A stretch of 64,000 bases of DNA, taken from the NCBI GenBank assembly GCA_037043015.1, contig CM073326.1, positions 6,642,345 to 6,706,344 on the forward strand, read 5' to 3'. Below are positions 1 to 11,944 of this stretch, piece by piece. Position 1 is the first letter of the stretch. Each line of letters begins with the position of its first letter. The stretch comes from Bryum argenteum (lineage: Eukaryota > Streptophyta > Bryopsida > Bryales > Bryaceae). Under the pieces are notes generated by a model. The model saw nothing but the letters and a program-made list of their open reading frames with translations, was not told where the DNA came from and ran no database searches. A program made the position numbers and the translations under genes.

Positions 1-1080
1 AAGCTCTAGAGGGCCAATGTAACTAGAGAGCCAATTTTGTCCCTAGTTAGAAAAAGAAAGAAAGAGGAATAGTACTCGGATGGATGACCTATGTGGAAGC
101 CCCAATGTTGCATCATTTTTAAAGTTCTCTCAATTGATTAATACATTAATTGGCTAGGAAATAATAAAAGAAAATGAAAACTCATAACCGCTAAAGGAAA
201 GCTTTGTAGTGACCTCTAGACAACCATATCCACATTACCTGAACAAATATTCTTGAGAAAATTTCGGTCAAACACAACCTATCTTCTTTCAACAAATCGA
301 CTACAATGTGGTCAATTTTGACTTAAGGAGTTGAAACGGCTACTAGTAAAATAAAACAACAACTCATAAATAAGAATGTGGGCTCTGACAATGTCCACGT
401 AACAGCCCCAGCCAGGTGCTTACTAAAATAAACCCAAATATTAAAGGGTCTAATGAAAGATCAAAATTTGACTTATTGCCTTCAAATTTACCCACCACCG
501 ACGCAACAACGTTCATGCAAAGTAAATAGATTCTAGGGAAACCCTAAAAAAAAAAATGTGGCCAGCCCAGCCCAGCCAGCCCCCAATAATGCAAAACCTC
601 ATTTAGAAGGGACAAAAACCACAATATCAGAATAGGATAACTGATTGGAGGATCTTATTGCCAGTCCGCCATTATACTATCTTAAGGAATATGACTTTCC
701 AATCCTGTAAATATTCGGTGGCTTAAAAGTGCACTTGGTTAATATTACCCTTCATTATTTTATTTCATGGAAATTCAAAACGTGTTGGATGATTTTATTT
801 TTAATTTTGTCACTTGTCAACGGCCATTAGTTAGATTTGGCTAACGTCTTTGGGGAGAAGATGTAAAAGAAAAAAGTGACAAAAGAAAAGAAAAAGAAGG
901 GGGACCCCAAACCTTGTGTTTATTGTTAGAACACAAGCAATAAATGAGTGGGACTTAGGTCAACCTTTTACCCCCTAAGAGCCCATGGTTGATTCCAATT
1001 TTGAGGAGCTGTAGATACCTAAAAAGGATTTTTTTTCTTTTTCTTTTTCTTTTTCTTTCTTTTCTTTTTTTTTTTTTTTT

Positions 1081-1112
<32 letters not shown>

Positions 1113-1144
1113 TTTTTTTTTTCGAGGTTTTGAGAAGTTTGGAA
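1..1144. other. AT-rich non-coding stretch
   Basis: I see no gene. The stretch is AT-rich with stop codons in all frames. It ends in a pyrimidine tract of T runs broken by C (about 1029-1122); the apparent Phe/Leu-rich reading frame through it comes only from that tract. The motif near 127-151 (TCTCAATTGATTAATACATT) recurs at about 62194-62213 inside a CACTA-type element, so an old element fragment may lie here. Confidence 0.6.
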
Positions 1145-1606
1145 GGGACGCTTTACATGGGGAGTGAAGGCCAATAAATCTTCAAGGCATTTCACTCACA
1201 TTTTGAGCCCAATTGGCTCCATGAGCCACTTGGGGGCACACACTAAACAAGTAATAAAGTGGGGGTAAATTCCCCCATGAGTAAAGTCCTTGGGGCTGAT
1301 TTCTAGAAGGAAAACCAAGGTCATGGGGCCAGTTTGTGATTAAAGCTGCATTCCATGCTTTTGATTTGTTCACATTGAAGTATTGTTGTGAAATAATGAT
1401 TTTGTATTGAAATCGAGAAACAACCTCTAGGCCATAAATTAACCTTCCATTCTTGAATCTCCCAACTTTTGTAGTGACATCAGAAAATTGGCCTTGACTC
1501 CCCATGTAGTCCTTGGGGCCAAATTCTAGAATTGGACTAATCACAAGACAGGATTTGGCCATGAATTGGCCCCATCGATGACTTGGCCCCTCGTGTAAAG
1601 CGGCCC
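1145..1606 (+). mobile_element. MITE family 1, copy A, with inverted terminal repeats
   Basis: The left end reads GGGACGCTTTACATGGGG and the right end is its imperfect inverse, CCCCTCGTGTAAAGCGGCCC. A second copy lies at 21224-21715 in the opposite orientation, sharing internal blocks such as the 'TTTGAGCCCAATTGGCTC' region and the block around 'AAAAGCATGGAATG'. There is no coding capacity: the open frame across it on the minus strand is broken in the sister copy. I could not find a convincing target-site duplication, so the superfamily is unassigned. Confidence 0.7.
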
Positions 1607-3765
1607 TGAGTTGAGAACCACATCCACTTTACAAAACCTTGTGTTTGGAATCATAGATTGTTTACACCTAGCCTTCAAACACAAACAAGACAAGGTTTTT
1701 GTAGGGTTGTAAAACCTACTATTTTGAGAAACTAATGGTCATGTGGTTAGGTTATTTGTGACCTCTTTCTATTTTATCATATATTATAAGGTCTAGCCAA
1801 TAGCATTAAGTATACAATACTAAAGATAGAAACTGTAATTTTTATTGATTTTAAAGGTTTAGTCTCTTGAATTTATCATAGTTTAGATATTTACTATTTT
1901 GAGAAAGTTAACCGTACCAATGTGATCTAAGCAGTAAAATCTTCATATTGTCTTTCTAACAAAGCTTCACAAGAGTTAGGAAATACCCAATTAGAACACA
2001 TCTAAGTTTCTCTTCAAACCCCTTGGGCCTTTAGGGATGAAACGCCTATGGGGCCTCTAACGTGCAGCAAGACGAATCATTCAAGGGAATCTACATGTGG
2101 ATTGTTCAACTCCTTAAAATTCTTGAGTTTTTGAAAGCTTGAAACCTCAAAAGTGCAATTTTCTACCTCTATGTACTGCCGTGGGTGTGAACCAATTTTT
2201 AGAACTTTATATTTCACTTTCAACTCTAAAATCTTGTACCTAACCCTATTTTAGTTTATTTCCAAAAATTGATTGTTGGATGTTTTTTATTTTCAAGATC
2301 ATAACACCTACAATTTGTGAGACATTGTCACCATGGTGCAAAGGGAGATCTGAAAATTGTAATCCCAAAAAAATTGGTTTTTTTCTTCTCCATGTAGGTA
2401 ATCAAGTTGAGTGCGCTCATGCAAAATTTAGAGACTCATTCCGCTTCTTCGTGCAAATTGTTTTTTTAGAAAAAGGCCTCAAACCAACTATATAAAAAAA
2501 CATGAAGCACGTCAAATATATTTTTTCTTAGAATTGTTGAACAGTGAGTAGGTGCCTTTATGAGTTTCTAAATCTCAAATTTTTTTTAAAAAAACTTTGG
2601 TAAAATCCCTGAATTCAATTAGATTTTGGCTTTGCAAATTTTACCACATACACTTTGCACTATAGGGATCACCGAGTAAAATTCCTAGGAAGAAACAATA
2701 ATTTTAACCCCTTCAAATGGACTGCCCAAAATTCCAAAAACCCAATTTGGGTTTTGAGGATTATTATGGGTTAATTCAAGTGGTCGGTGATAGTTAGCTG
2801 CAATAATAATGAAGGTTTTTCATAAGGTAGCAACATTATGAGAAACCCCCATTTGAGAACTTTTTTAAACTCAAACATCTTTAAAGCAATGAAAATACTA
2901 ATAAACATTTGTATTCATAGACAAGGGGATAAAAGAGGTGAGTGAAAATTCAAATGCAAATTCTTAATGAAAGCTACCAATTATTAGAGCTTGAGTTTCT
3001 TCCCAAATATTGCTTTCATGTGAAGCTTATAAATTAGATTATTGTTTAGGTCTTATTTTATGCACGTCAAAATTTAAAGATTCTATTAATGTTCTTTGAA
3101 ACATACAAATTATAATAAAAGATATGCATGATATCAAGGAGTTTGATTGTTCTAACGTCAAGGCCAAATTTAAATATCTTAGTACTATACGTTATTGAAT
3201 TTTGTATGATAATAAACAAAAATTGTGCCTGAGAAATTATGTAAGAAAATGTTTAGATTTTAAATTTTCTATGTAATCCACATTTCTAATTTTCCAAGTT
3301 AGAAAATCTATATAAGAAATTGATTTCAAACAAAATCACTTGGCCGGGGTCCCAAATCGAGTCTAATTTGTGGGATAAAAATTTCTAACCCATTCGAGAA
3401 AGAATCAATTTATAGAATGCATTTTAGTTAATGCACCTGTTTTTGGGTTTTCAAACATTAGGCATGATTTACCATTAGAAGCCAATTATGTGCAATCCAA
3501 ATTAGTCTTTATGAGATCTTATGCAGAAATGTGAACTTATGATGAAATCCAACAACTTTGTTGTTGGAAAAATCTGGATTTGAATACTTTAAGCATTAGA
3601 TTTGCAATTAAAAAATACATGGTTTTTGAGAAGATGTTTTTCCTCCATTTATTGTTGGATTTCAATTCTTTTTGTTAGGTTGGAGTCCAATTTGAATCTA
3701 GTTTTGCAAATAGGAACCTTAATTTCTTTCATGATGTGCGTGAGGAAACATGTCATGCATTTTAG
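1607..3765. other. Non-coding, repeat-derived stretch
   Basis: I see no gene. It contains one copy (about 2278-2575) of a dispersed repeat that returns at about 17858-18185. The rest is AT-rich sequence without recognisable features. Confidence 0.55.
2278..2575 (+). repeat. Dispersed repeat family 2, copy A
   Basis: This stretch is alignable by eye, in the same orientation, with 17858-18185. Both begin at 'GGATGTTTTT', pass through 'ATCATAACACC', 'CCATGTAGG' and 'GACTCATT', and end in 'TGAGTAGGT'. Divergence is considerable with several small indels, so the copies are old. I see no protein homology and no terminal repeats; the parent element type is unknown. Confidence 0.65.
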
Positions 3766-4697
3766 TTAACCCCTAAAAATCCAGGAAAGCCGATTCGGTT
3801 TTCTGAGATTTCGGGCAGCTCATTTTAAGCATTTAAACTGATATTTTTGCCTAAGATTTTTATTGGGTGCTCCACATACAGTAATGTGTATGTGGTAAAA
3901 TTTTCAAAGTCAAATTTTAATTTTATAACCTTCATCTAGAAATTTTAGGTTTCAAGTCCAAATCGGGCAGTTTAAAATAATTTTTTTTAATTTTTTTTTT
4001 TTTAGAAATATGTTCATTACCAAATTACTATTCAAATTCCAATGTGTCCGAAGTCAAAAAGTTTACCAATTTTACAAGGGCAGCCTCCAAAACTTTCAAA
4101 AACAATCTTCACAATTTCTAGTAATTTTACAATTTTTCTTTCAAAAATTGCCAAAATTCGAGATTTTGGATTTTTTCCAAGATTTTTTTCAAAATTCACA
4201 TTATCATAAATGCACCTTCTCACCGTCGAGATTTTTCTCAAACTAAATATATCATACGTGGTGCTTGTTTTACTATATGGTTGTTTTTAGACCTTCTTTC
4301 ATAAAATATTTTACATTAAGGTCAAAAAGTGGAATTGGTCTCTAAAATTTTGCATGAGCATAACCAACTTGATTACCTACATGAAAAAAAATGAGGGAAA
4401 AATATTTGGAATAACAATCATCAAGTTGCCCTTGGCACCATTTAGACAATGCCTCTCACGCAGTGGCAAAAAAAAAGTGTTGGTCAAACTTTGATTGTTA
4501 TGATCTCACAAATGAAAAACATCCAACGGCTGAAATTTTGACCAGTCCTTTGTATACAAGTTAGGTACAAGATCTTACGGTTCAAAGTCTAAAACCAGAA
4601 AAAAAAGTTTCTCCATTTCCCCATCTCCCAACGAAGGTGAAAAATGGCAGTTTTTGGTTCTGGAGGTCGAGGAAACCCCTGGATTTTTAGGGGTTAA
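3766..4697. mobile_element. TTAA-flanked TIR element, copy A
   Basis: The ends are a perfect 20-bp inverted repeat: TTAACCCCTAAAAATCCAGG at 3766-3785 and its exact complement at 4678-4697. If the outer TTAA is read as the duplicated target, the element starts CCCCTAAA, which is the piggyBac arrangement (TTAA target, CCC start). It is non-autonomous: no open frame over about 80 codons has a known domain. A core near 4460-4600 (ending about 'AAGATCTTACGGTTC') recurs in other members (14961-15209, 23025-23291). Confidence 0.75.
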
Positions 4698-7600
4698 AGA
4701 GGTCTAGTATTGGACATTTTTCTCTTTGTAGATTTTGAGGGCAAGTTTTAACAATTGCAAGGCCATTATTTGCACAAAGAGATCCTTCTCATGGTTCAAG
4801 GATATTTTTATTGAGAGCAGGGTATACATATTCCTAATTGACAGTTTCTTGATTGCAACAGGTTTATTGATAGCATTGTCACTTCAAAGTGAAAAAGATA
4901 AAATCTTGTGATATTTTTTAAGTACTATTACATTATGATCTTGCAATCTTTGAGGCCTTATGACTCAAAATTAAGTACCAAAATTAAGTAGTAACTTCTT
5001 CTTATTAGACTTAGGTAGCAATACATAGCATAAAATCATCTCAAGGTGAGAATAAGGATCTAAATTGCTTCTGTCAAAATTTATTATTTCCTGAAATGAT
5101 GGGTTTGTGACAAAAAGGAGCTTCCTCAAAAATAATCTTTTTGAAGTAGGGCTTTCCCAAAATAAATGTAATATATGACTTTAAAAATTATGGCTTAGAT
5201 TTATAAAATACGGTAATAAAAAATATAATATGGCTTTCAACATAGGGATTTCTTGATGTGTGGCTTTTAAAACTACTAAAAAAAATAATTGATTAACAAA
5301 AAATGAAGAAAAAGTAACAAATATATAATTGTATTTTGATGTCATTAGAAGCACAATCTAAACAAGTACACTTTTGATACTAGGAACAAGTCACTTAGGA
5401 TGTCACTTTTCTGCCATTTTCTACTAGTGCAAGGCTACAAAGGCCAAAGTTTTTGCTTCATCGTGACATTATAGGCAAGAGAAGCTTCAAGTAGCAATAA
5501 ACATGGGGCATGCAAAAAGCGCTCCCTAACTAAATGCATTTGAAACCCGTCATCTCTGGTAATCATCTTCTCTTATATGGTTAACTGAATAAATAGTTTC
5601 ATGACACATACATTCACTACAAAAAATTGGCCAATGGGCACTGAAGCTCTTGCACTCAAGAGATTCGTAGAGCAACAAACTCAAAGTTGCCACAAGGCCA
5701 ATAGAAAGCATAATATCAAAAAATCTTGGAATAAATTAGATAATTGCACAGGTTTGTATGTTCGAGATTGTCGCAATCCGGACTATTCAATATAGGAACA
5801 GAAAGTTACGGTAAGATAACCTACTTCATTCAAAAACTCTACTACTAGAATTCTATTCACCTTTATTTGAAAAACACACTTCTTGCCCAAAAAAATTCAA
5901 AAAAAAATCTTAGCTTGAATAATAGCCTTGCAATGGACAAATTTGCTCCAAAATAATAAAAAAGAATAGATTTTACAACTACATGCCTTGCACTACAATG
6001 AATGCCATGTCTTCTTTATATCATGGATTGAGCAAAGAATATTGCGACAATAACTATAATAGATTCCAACACAACAAATTATGTTGAAATTCAAGAGTGG
6101 ATAAAGGTAATATAACTCTTCAAGGACCAAGTATTTTTCATAACTTTTTGAATGTTAACCCTTGAACTTGCATGGCTATTTTGAGTCAAAAAACACATTT
6201 TTGAAAAAAGTGTTATAGATCAAAATGAAGGCAATTTCTTTAGATCTCAACCAAACAAAAATGTAATATACTTATTGTAAACCATGTGGACCAAAATTTG
6301 AGTCATGAGGCAGCATAGATTGGGAGATTGCAACATATTAGTACCCAAAACAAAGTACAAACTTCTATCATTTTCACTTTGAAGTGAAAATACTACCAAC
6401 AAACCAATTGCAACAAAAAAACTCACAGACAAGAAAGATGTTCACATTCATCTCATGATCACTCTTGTATTAAGAAAAATTTAGTACAATAACTTCTTGG
6501 CTAAAAGAATAGCCTTGTAGTGGTGAAAACTGCCAAAAAGTTTACAAAAGCAAAAAGTCCAAAACTGGACCTCTTGCACTCAAATCTCTGCCTTACCTAC
6601 AAAACACCTTCAATTGGATCAAGGTTTTTACCACTTAAACTTGAATCTATGTGGAATCCATCCCAAAAATAAAGATGAAATCAAACAGTGGATGAAGGAA
6701 ATAAATCTCCTCAAAAATCATTCATTTTTTGACTTTTCTCATTGTAAAAACATCATTACAAATGTGGTAGCAAAATTATTTGGATAAAAAAATTCCATCT
6801 AGAAGTTCTTGATAATCAACCTTAGATCACACTTAAGAAAAAAATTTATGAGAAAGAATTTCTTGATTTGAATTAAGAAACCAGAATAGAAAAATATGCC
6901 ACATGTTTGAAAAAGTAGAAACTAATGAAATGTCACAAGAATTTTTGACATAAAATTAAAAAATCTTGAATTGGTGTAAGGCTTTCATGACAAGAAAGTA
7001 GATTCCATTTGTTATCCAACACAACAAATTTCGTCAAAAATGGAGTTTGGGTGAAGAAGATATGGCTCTTCAAAGTTTTGGATTGTCATCCAAAATGATT
7101 AAATTCAACATCTGGCGCGTTTAGGGGTTAAACTACTATTGCGCATTAAATACCAAATTTATTTGGATTTACCCCCAAAGACCCAATTAATTCAAAATTT
7201 TAATAGCATTGATAGGCTATATGTAGCTTATTTTAAAAATGAAACATGTTTTATTCTGAAAATTTTGAGAGTCTAGTTTCATGTGCAATTTACAAATCTC
7301 TATTTGGCCTTGTGGTCTTTTCATCATAAGCATCTAAATACAAGCATGGTAGGAATTTTCTTGGGCAATTCGGACCGATCAATCAAATGAGACCTTTTTA
7401 ATGAGGCCTCATTCTAATATAATTAGAATTAGTCTATTACAATTAATTAACATTGCCCAATTTCTTGTAATCATTTTCATTTTATTCCATGATATCGAGT
7501 TCTTGAGTATCTATAATGATTGTAAGCCACACTAATGTTTGTATATGTATCCAACACTTATAAGACTTTGTGTAGTGGTAGGTAACTCTTTCACTCTCTT

Positions 7601-7871
7601 TTGAAAAGAGGGTGCGACTTCGGCATAGTATGTGATTGTAGTGCATGCTCAAAGTCCATTAGAGTTTCTTCAGTGTTGATTTTCATCAGATGCATGGATC
7701 TCACAATCTCTATGGTGAAATAAAAAAATAAAATTGGTAGAGCGTTTGATCTTAATACCCAACAAGATATTACAATTGTAATTTTAGTGATCATGTTAGA
7801 AAAAACTTGGAAATTCACAAAGTTCTTGCTTATTTTGGAAGAAAGTTAAAGGTTGCTATCTCTTGTGCATT
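4698..7871. other. Non-coding, AT-rich repeat-derived stretch
   Basis: I see no gene. A block around 4850-4990 ('CATTATGATCTTGCAATCTTTGAGG') recurs at about 22500-22620, and inverted at about 6280-6440, so it is a dispersed repeat. 'TTTAGGGGTTAA' at about 7128-7139 looks like a lone right end of the TTAA family. Everything else is AT-rich sequence without features. Confidence 0.5.
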
Positions 7872-7874
7872 TAA

Positions 7875-8124
7875 GGGCATTCCCAAGAGACTCCAACCAC
7901 TCCAACTCCAACTCAAACGCGTACTTTACTTCATGTTTAATTTGACTTTGGGAGATTTTATACCCTTGTTGGAAAACCTTAAATCTTTTGAGCTTTTGCC
8001 ATAATGCGGTAGACGACATAATACAACAAGGTCAATTATCCACCCCGTTGTAAACAAATATATAGTCAAAGGGGTGTTACGTTTAGTAACTCCTCTTCCT
8101 TTAGCCAATCCATTGGGAATGCCC
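7875..8124. mobile_element. Harbinger/Tourist-type MITE
   Basis: A 250-bp element with 12-bp perfect inverted ends GGGCATTCCCAA / TTGGGAATGCCC. It is flanked by TAA on both sides (7872-7874 and 8125-8127). A three-base TWA duplication and a GG start are the known signature of PIF/Harbinger (Tourist) elements. It is non-coding; the short open frames across it are chance. Confidence 0.75.
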
Positions 8125-8127
8125 TAA

Positions 8128-9205
8128 GGGTTAAGTATCTCTTGACTACAAAGTTTTTGGAATCAATCTTGAGATTGTATAATTGGCTTGAAAACATACA
8201 ACTTGCACCACCTTTGATAATCTTATAACAAATGTTGCCTTCACTAACATGCATGCCATAAATTTGGACCATATTGAATGAATTTGAGACCTTTACACAC
8301 AAACAAGACTTAATCTTCAATCAAGCTCAACAATCTTTGGTCAAAAACAAAGTTTAGATGTAGAAGGTATGGCTCTTCAAAGTTTCAACTGGTCATCCAT
8401 AATATTGTATTCCGATATTCAGCTTGTTTAGGGGGCTAAATATGGAAAGGATATTGGAGGCCCAAACCACCTCTAAACAATCCCCTTTGATATTGCCATT
8501 TAATTTTTTTTATAAAATCTTTGAGATTTCAAAGCATTTCAAATTAGTCTTTCTTGCAAGTTCTAAACCAAAAATTATTTTGGCTATTTTAAAATAATGT
8601 GATAACCAACATGTTTCTAAAAAGCAATCCAAAAATATGATGTTTATAATTTTGAGCTATTAGAGATTGGCAATAACCGTAAAGTCGTTGATTGGGCATT
8701 TAGGGTTAAAAAGTGAGCAAATTGACTTAATGTTGTGAGTATAATAAAAAAGTTACCTTGCACTAGTGGAAAGGTGTGTAATTCCCACCAAGTTGAAGTG
8801 ACTTATTCCACGAGGATATGGTGAATGAGACATTCTTGATGTAATTATTAGTTGAGAGCTCAGTAAAAACCATATATTGTCTACTACATAAAAGTTGTTC
8901 ATACGATGTTGTGTGATGATTAGTGTTACTTACCAAAAGTCAAGTAAAACACTAGCTTGGAAAAATTTGAGATTAATGTTCAATTTTTGCCACCATTGCA
9001 ATCACTGCTCTCTTTACTTTCTTAGAGCCACTATTTTAACTTATTCCTTTGTTTTCTTCTTCTTCTTCTTCCTTCAAATTTTCAAAATTTCACATGAAGT
9101 ATTATGTCTTGAAGGTTAGTGTTCTAACAGTAAGGTGACATGAGATTTAGTGTTTAAATTTTGCAATTAACATTTGCAACACTAATCAATAACGCTTGTG
9201 TGGTG
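8128..9205. other. Non-coding stretch
   Basis: No gene seen. AT-rich sequence with no RNA gene and no convincing repeats apart from a possible TTAA-family end near 8430 ('TTTAGGGGGCTAAA'). Confidence 0.5.
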
Positions 9206-9736
9206 TTGGATAAGAAACAGGCATTACAAGCCTTAGCTTCATGGTTGGGGCTTATGGCCCCAAATGAAGAGGTTGTGGGTTTCCTTCTTCATGCCGGCGT
9301 GGTGCTCACCACCATACTCCATATAACTATGATAGGGGTATTTGGACCTTATTGTATGGATACCTCAAAGTCCTTTGGGGAAGATTATGTTAAGTATTTC
9401 TAAGGCAATTACAGTAGCCACCTAGGAACTCGCATAGAAAAGGCTTAGTAGTCCCACCATTTGTGTAGTGACCTCCGAGTATACATCCAAAGATTTCACT
9501 TCAACCTCAAATCATGGTTACCGGAGTACACAAAATATGCCGTATTTATTTCAAGTACCTTTCACATAAATACAAATTATCCGTACTTCTGAAGTATTTA
9601 GAATATATGATGATGGGTATTCACAAGTATGAAAAATAATATGTAAGCACTTATAATCCAACCAGAAAAACTTCGCCATAATTTGAAAATACAAGAATAT
9701 TCCTGTACTCCGGTAACCTTGCCTCAAATAGATTTG

Positions 9737-9788
<52 letters not shown>

Positions 9789-9789
9789 C
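9206..9789 (+). mobile_element. tRNA-derived SINE, copy 1, carrying a nested hAT MITE and a poly-T tail
   Basis: The head, 'ACAAGCCTTAGCTTCATGGTTGGGGC', corresponds to the tRNA A-box region of the better copy at 25090, followed by 'GAGGTTGTGGGTTTCC' in the B-box position. The body then matches the other copies ('GCCGGCGTGGTGCTCACCACC', 'GGTACCTCAAAG...TTTGGGGA', 'GTGTAGTGACCTC'). The match is interrupted at 9513-9721 by an inserted MITE and resumes with 'AAATAGATTTGGAGT', ending in about 50 T. The long T tail continues the 'GGAGTTTC...' 3' end of this family. Confidence 0.8.
9513..9721. mobile_element. hAT-type MITE inserted in a SINE
   Basis: A 209-bp element with 18-bp terminal inverted repeats, CATGGTTACCGGAGTACA at the left and the complement of CAAGGTTACCGGAGTACA at the right (one mismatch). 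It is flanked by a perfect 8-bp duplication CCTCAAAT (9505-9512 and 9722-9729). An 8-bp duplication and a CAxGG start are the hAT signature. It is non-coding. It splits SINE copy 1, so it is younger than that SINE. Confidence 0.85.
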
Positions 9790-11094
9790 ATTCTATCTAC
9801 TCATTGCATTTCCTTGAATTTTGTGTAACCTCTGCTTGCATCATGATCAATCTTTCCATCCTTTGATAACTCTAACTCAATTTTTTTCTTTGCATAGTCA
9901 TCTTCATCACAAGCAACATTCTCAACCGAGATTGTTTCGTGCTGCCCACATCACATAGGATTTTTTTTATTTTTTTTTTTCTTTTTTTTTTTTTGGAACA
10001 AGTGGTGGATTTCCATTGCAGAACCAGGCTCGAGTATGATTCGGACCAACGGATACCTATTTTTGGAGTTTGCTACCTGATAAGAACTGAATACCCTGTT
10101 AGGACCTAGTACCCTGATGGAAGGCCAGTCCAGGGCCTTACTTTGGTGGCCATTTTAAGGCATGATGTCCCACCTTATTATACTAATTTGTTACAAACTC
10201 CCGGGAGGCACCGAACACAATTCTTACCTCGAAGAATGTGAAGGCAAAGACTTCCCATAAATCTCTTTACAGTTGTCATCCTACAGACTTCGGATTCTTC
10301 ACATAACGGTGCCCAACGATTTGACTTTCTAGACTCAGTTTGACCACTACACAGTAACATATAATAGTATAAAAAAACCTTTGGTTGTCTAGTTCAACAC
10401 AAACCCAATGATCGAATATATATAGCCCTACCAATATATGTCAACCTGCTGTGGGAACTGCGATTAAATTGATTGGTATGCAAGCTCATTGATTCTCAAT
10501 AATGAAGGGAAGTATATACTTCTTTTTCATATTGCATAACATGTGGAATTAGAAACGAGAGTCGGTTTCAAAGGTGACCGACCAAATAGAGACAAACGAA
10601 GTATGATTTTGTATAATCAACATGAAAGCCCACATGATATTGAAAGGAACGTGGAAACTACGTACATAGCAAAAGTTTTGACTTGTGAACTTCGTCTATT
10701 AGCGTTTGAATCAGCCAATCTTAAAAAGGGTGTCAAGTTCCAACAAAAAATGAGTGGTTAGGTGGCTAGTTCTAATCATGAAACAAAGTACGTTTGACCT
10801 TGAAAAAAATGTGGGCCTTCTTGCAAATTGTTTTACCATAATCTCCACCCTCAGACATGGACACTTTCCGACATAAATATATAAGAATAGGGTAAATGAA
10901 CACTCTATTCACGCCGGTCTCAAATTAGGTTTACAATTCTCCTTATTCTTGAGCAAAAGTAACATCTTACTTGTTGCATCAGGTATCAAATAGTGTGCTC
11001 ACTCTTATGATCTCAAAGGAAGCTCATATAGCAGAACGAGATAATATTGTTGTACATGAATTTCATAGTGTTCACCCCAAATCTCACCATTTGG
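9790..11094. other. Non-coding stretch
   Basis: No gene recognised. It includes short T/A-rich tracts near 9960-9995. Base composition is somewhat less AT-rich from 10.0 kb on, but no open frame here shows a known domain. Confidence 0.45.
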
Positions 11095-11207
11095 CATTAC
11101 AAGAGAAACAAGGTTTGATGATTATGGGTGTAGTCATAACGACTAAGAGTAAGTGACTGAAAATATGACTACGCCCATAGTCATAAAACCTTGTCTCTGT
11201 TGTAGTG
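11095..11207. mobile_element. CACTA-type MITE / foldback hairpin
   Basis: The 113-bp element is almost entirely an inverted repeat: arms of about 44 bp (11095-11138 and 11164-11207) with a 25-base loop. The right end, read inward, is CACTACAACAGAGACAAGG and the left is CATTACAAGAGAAACAAGG. It is flanked by TGG on both sides (11092-11094 and 11208-11210). The CACTACAA terminus with a 3-bp duplication is the CACTA (EnSpm) signature. It could also be transcribed as a hairpin RNA. Confidence 0.75.
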
Positions 11208-11701
11208 TGGTGTTAGAAACTCCAAGCATAAGTATCCGAAAGAATGAGTATTATATTCCGGCAGGTATGAAGTTCATTTTTTCATTGTTTATATCTTCGA
11301 GTGTCCAGTATCCAAGGGTATAGTTGAAAGGAATGATTAATTACAGTTGAATTTGTGATGGAATCATGTCATTGTTTACTTGGCACCACTCATGCATTAG
11401 GTGGCACGATCAAAAGCCTTTTCTGGTCACCTGCTAGCCACCCATGCAAAGAGCAAACACCACCAGAAAACAGAGAATATGTACACACAAGAGTGCATCC
11501 AACAAACAGTTGAATCTCTCAACGACAAGACAACAATAATGCAGCCGACGGCTAAGCCTATAATTTTGGCAACAACCAATACCATTCAAACTTTCTAAAA
11601 TTGCAAAAAGCAAATGGCAAAGGTCCCGTCCGGAAGACAAGCTAAATAATTCAGCCCATCTCGTTGTTTTCCCGAGACAGTACAATCATGGTGAAATGAC
11701 G

Positions 11702-11707
11702 TTTATT
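11702..11707 (-). terminator. Polyadenylation signal AATAAA of the CslA gene
   Basis: On the minus strand AATAAA lies about 240 nt downstream of the CslA stop codon (11945). This implies a 3'UTR of roughly 250-270 nt. It is the only perfect signal I noticed at a plausible distance. Confidence 0.5.
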
Positions 11708-11944
11708 GAATTTTTATGATACAGGGGAACCGAGGGGTTGTGGTATGGCTTCGATAATCCCGCCACTCACAGCTTTTATAATTGCTAGATTCTATTGCAT
11801 TACGAGGCAATATACCTCGAATATGAAGAAACTACTCGAAAATTGGGAGTGGTGGTATTGATAACGATGATGGTGATTCTCAAAGCTTTGCAATGAGGTA
11901 GAAGTTGAAAAGCATTCGATCTGCTGCTCTGATCCGATCCTCTT

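Noticed and set aside
989-1177. Phe/Leu-rich small membrane protein
   Set aside because: Entirely produced by a poly-pyrimidine tract.
5615-6520. CACTA element between CACTACAAAAAATTGG (5615) and CTTGTAGTG (about 6512)
   Set aside because: Only eight terminal bases agree and the flanking triplets do not match, so this is probably chance.
7128-7139. Interstitial telomere repeat (TTTAGGG)
   Set aside because: TTTAGGGG occurs singly, not in tandem, and is explained as an end of the TTAA element family.
9206-9310. SINE heads as functional tRNA genes
   Set aside because: The A and B boxes resemble tRNA but the cloverleaf is not maintained and the B box has lost its central CG.
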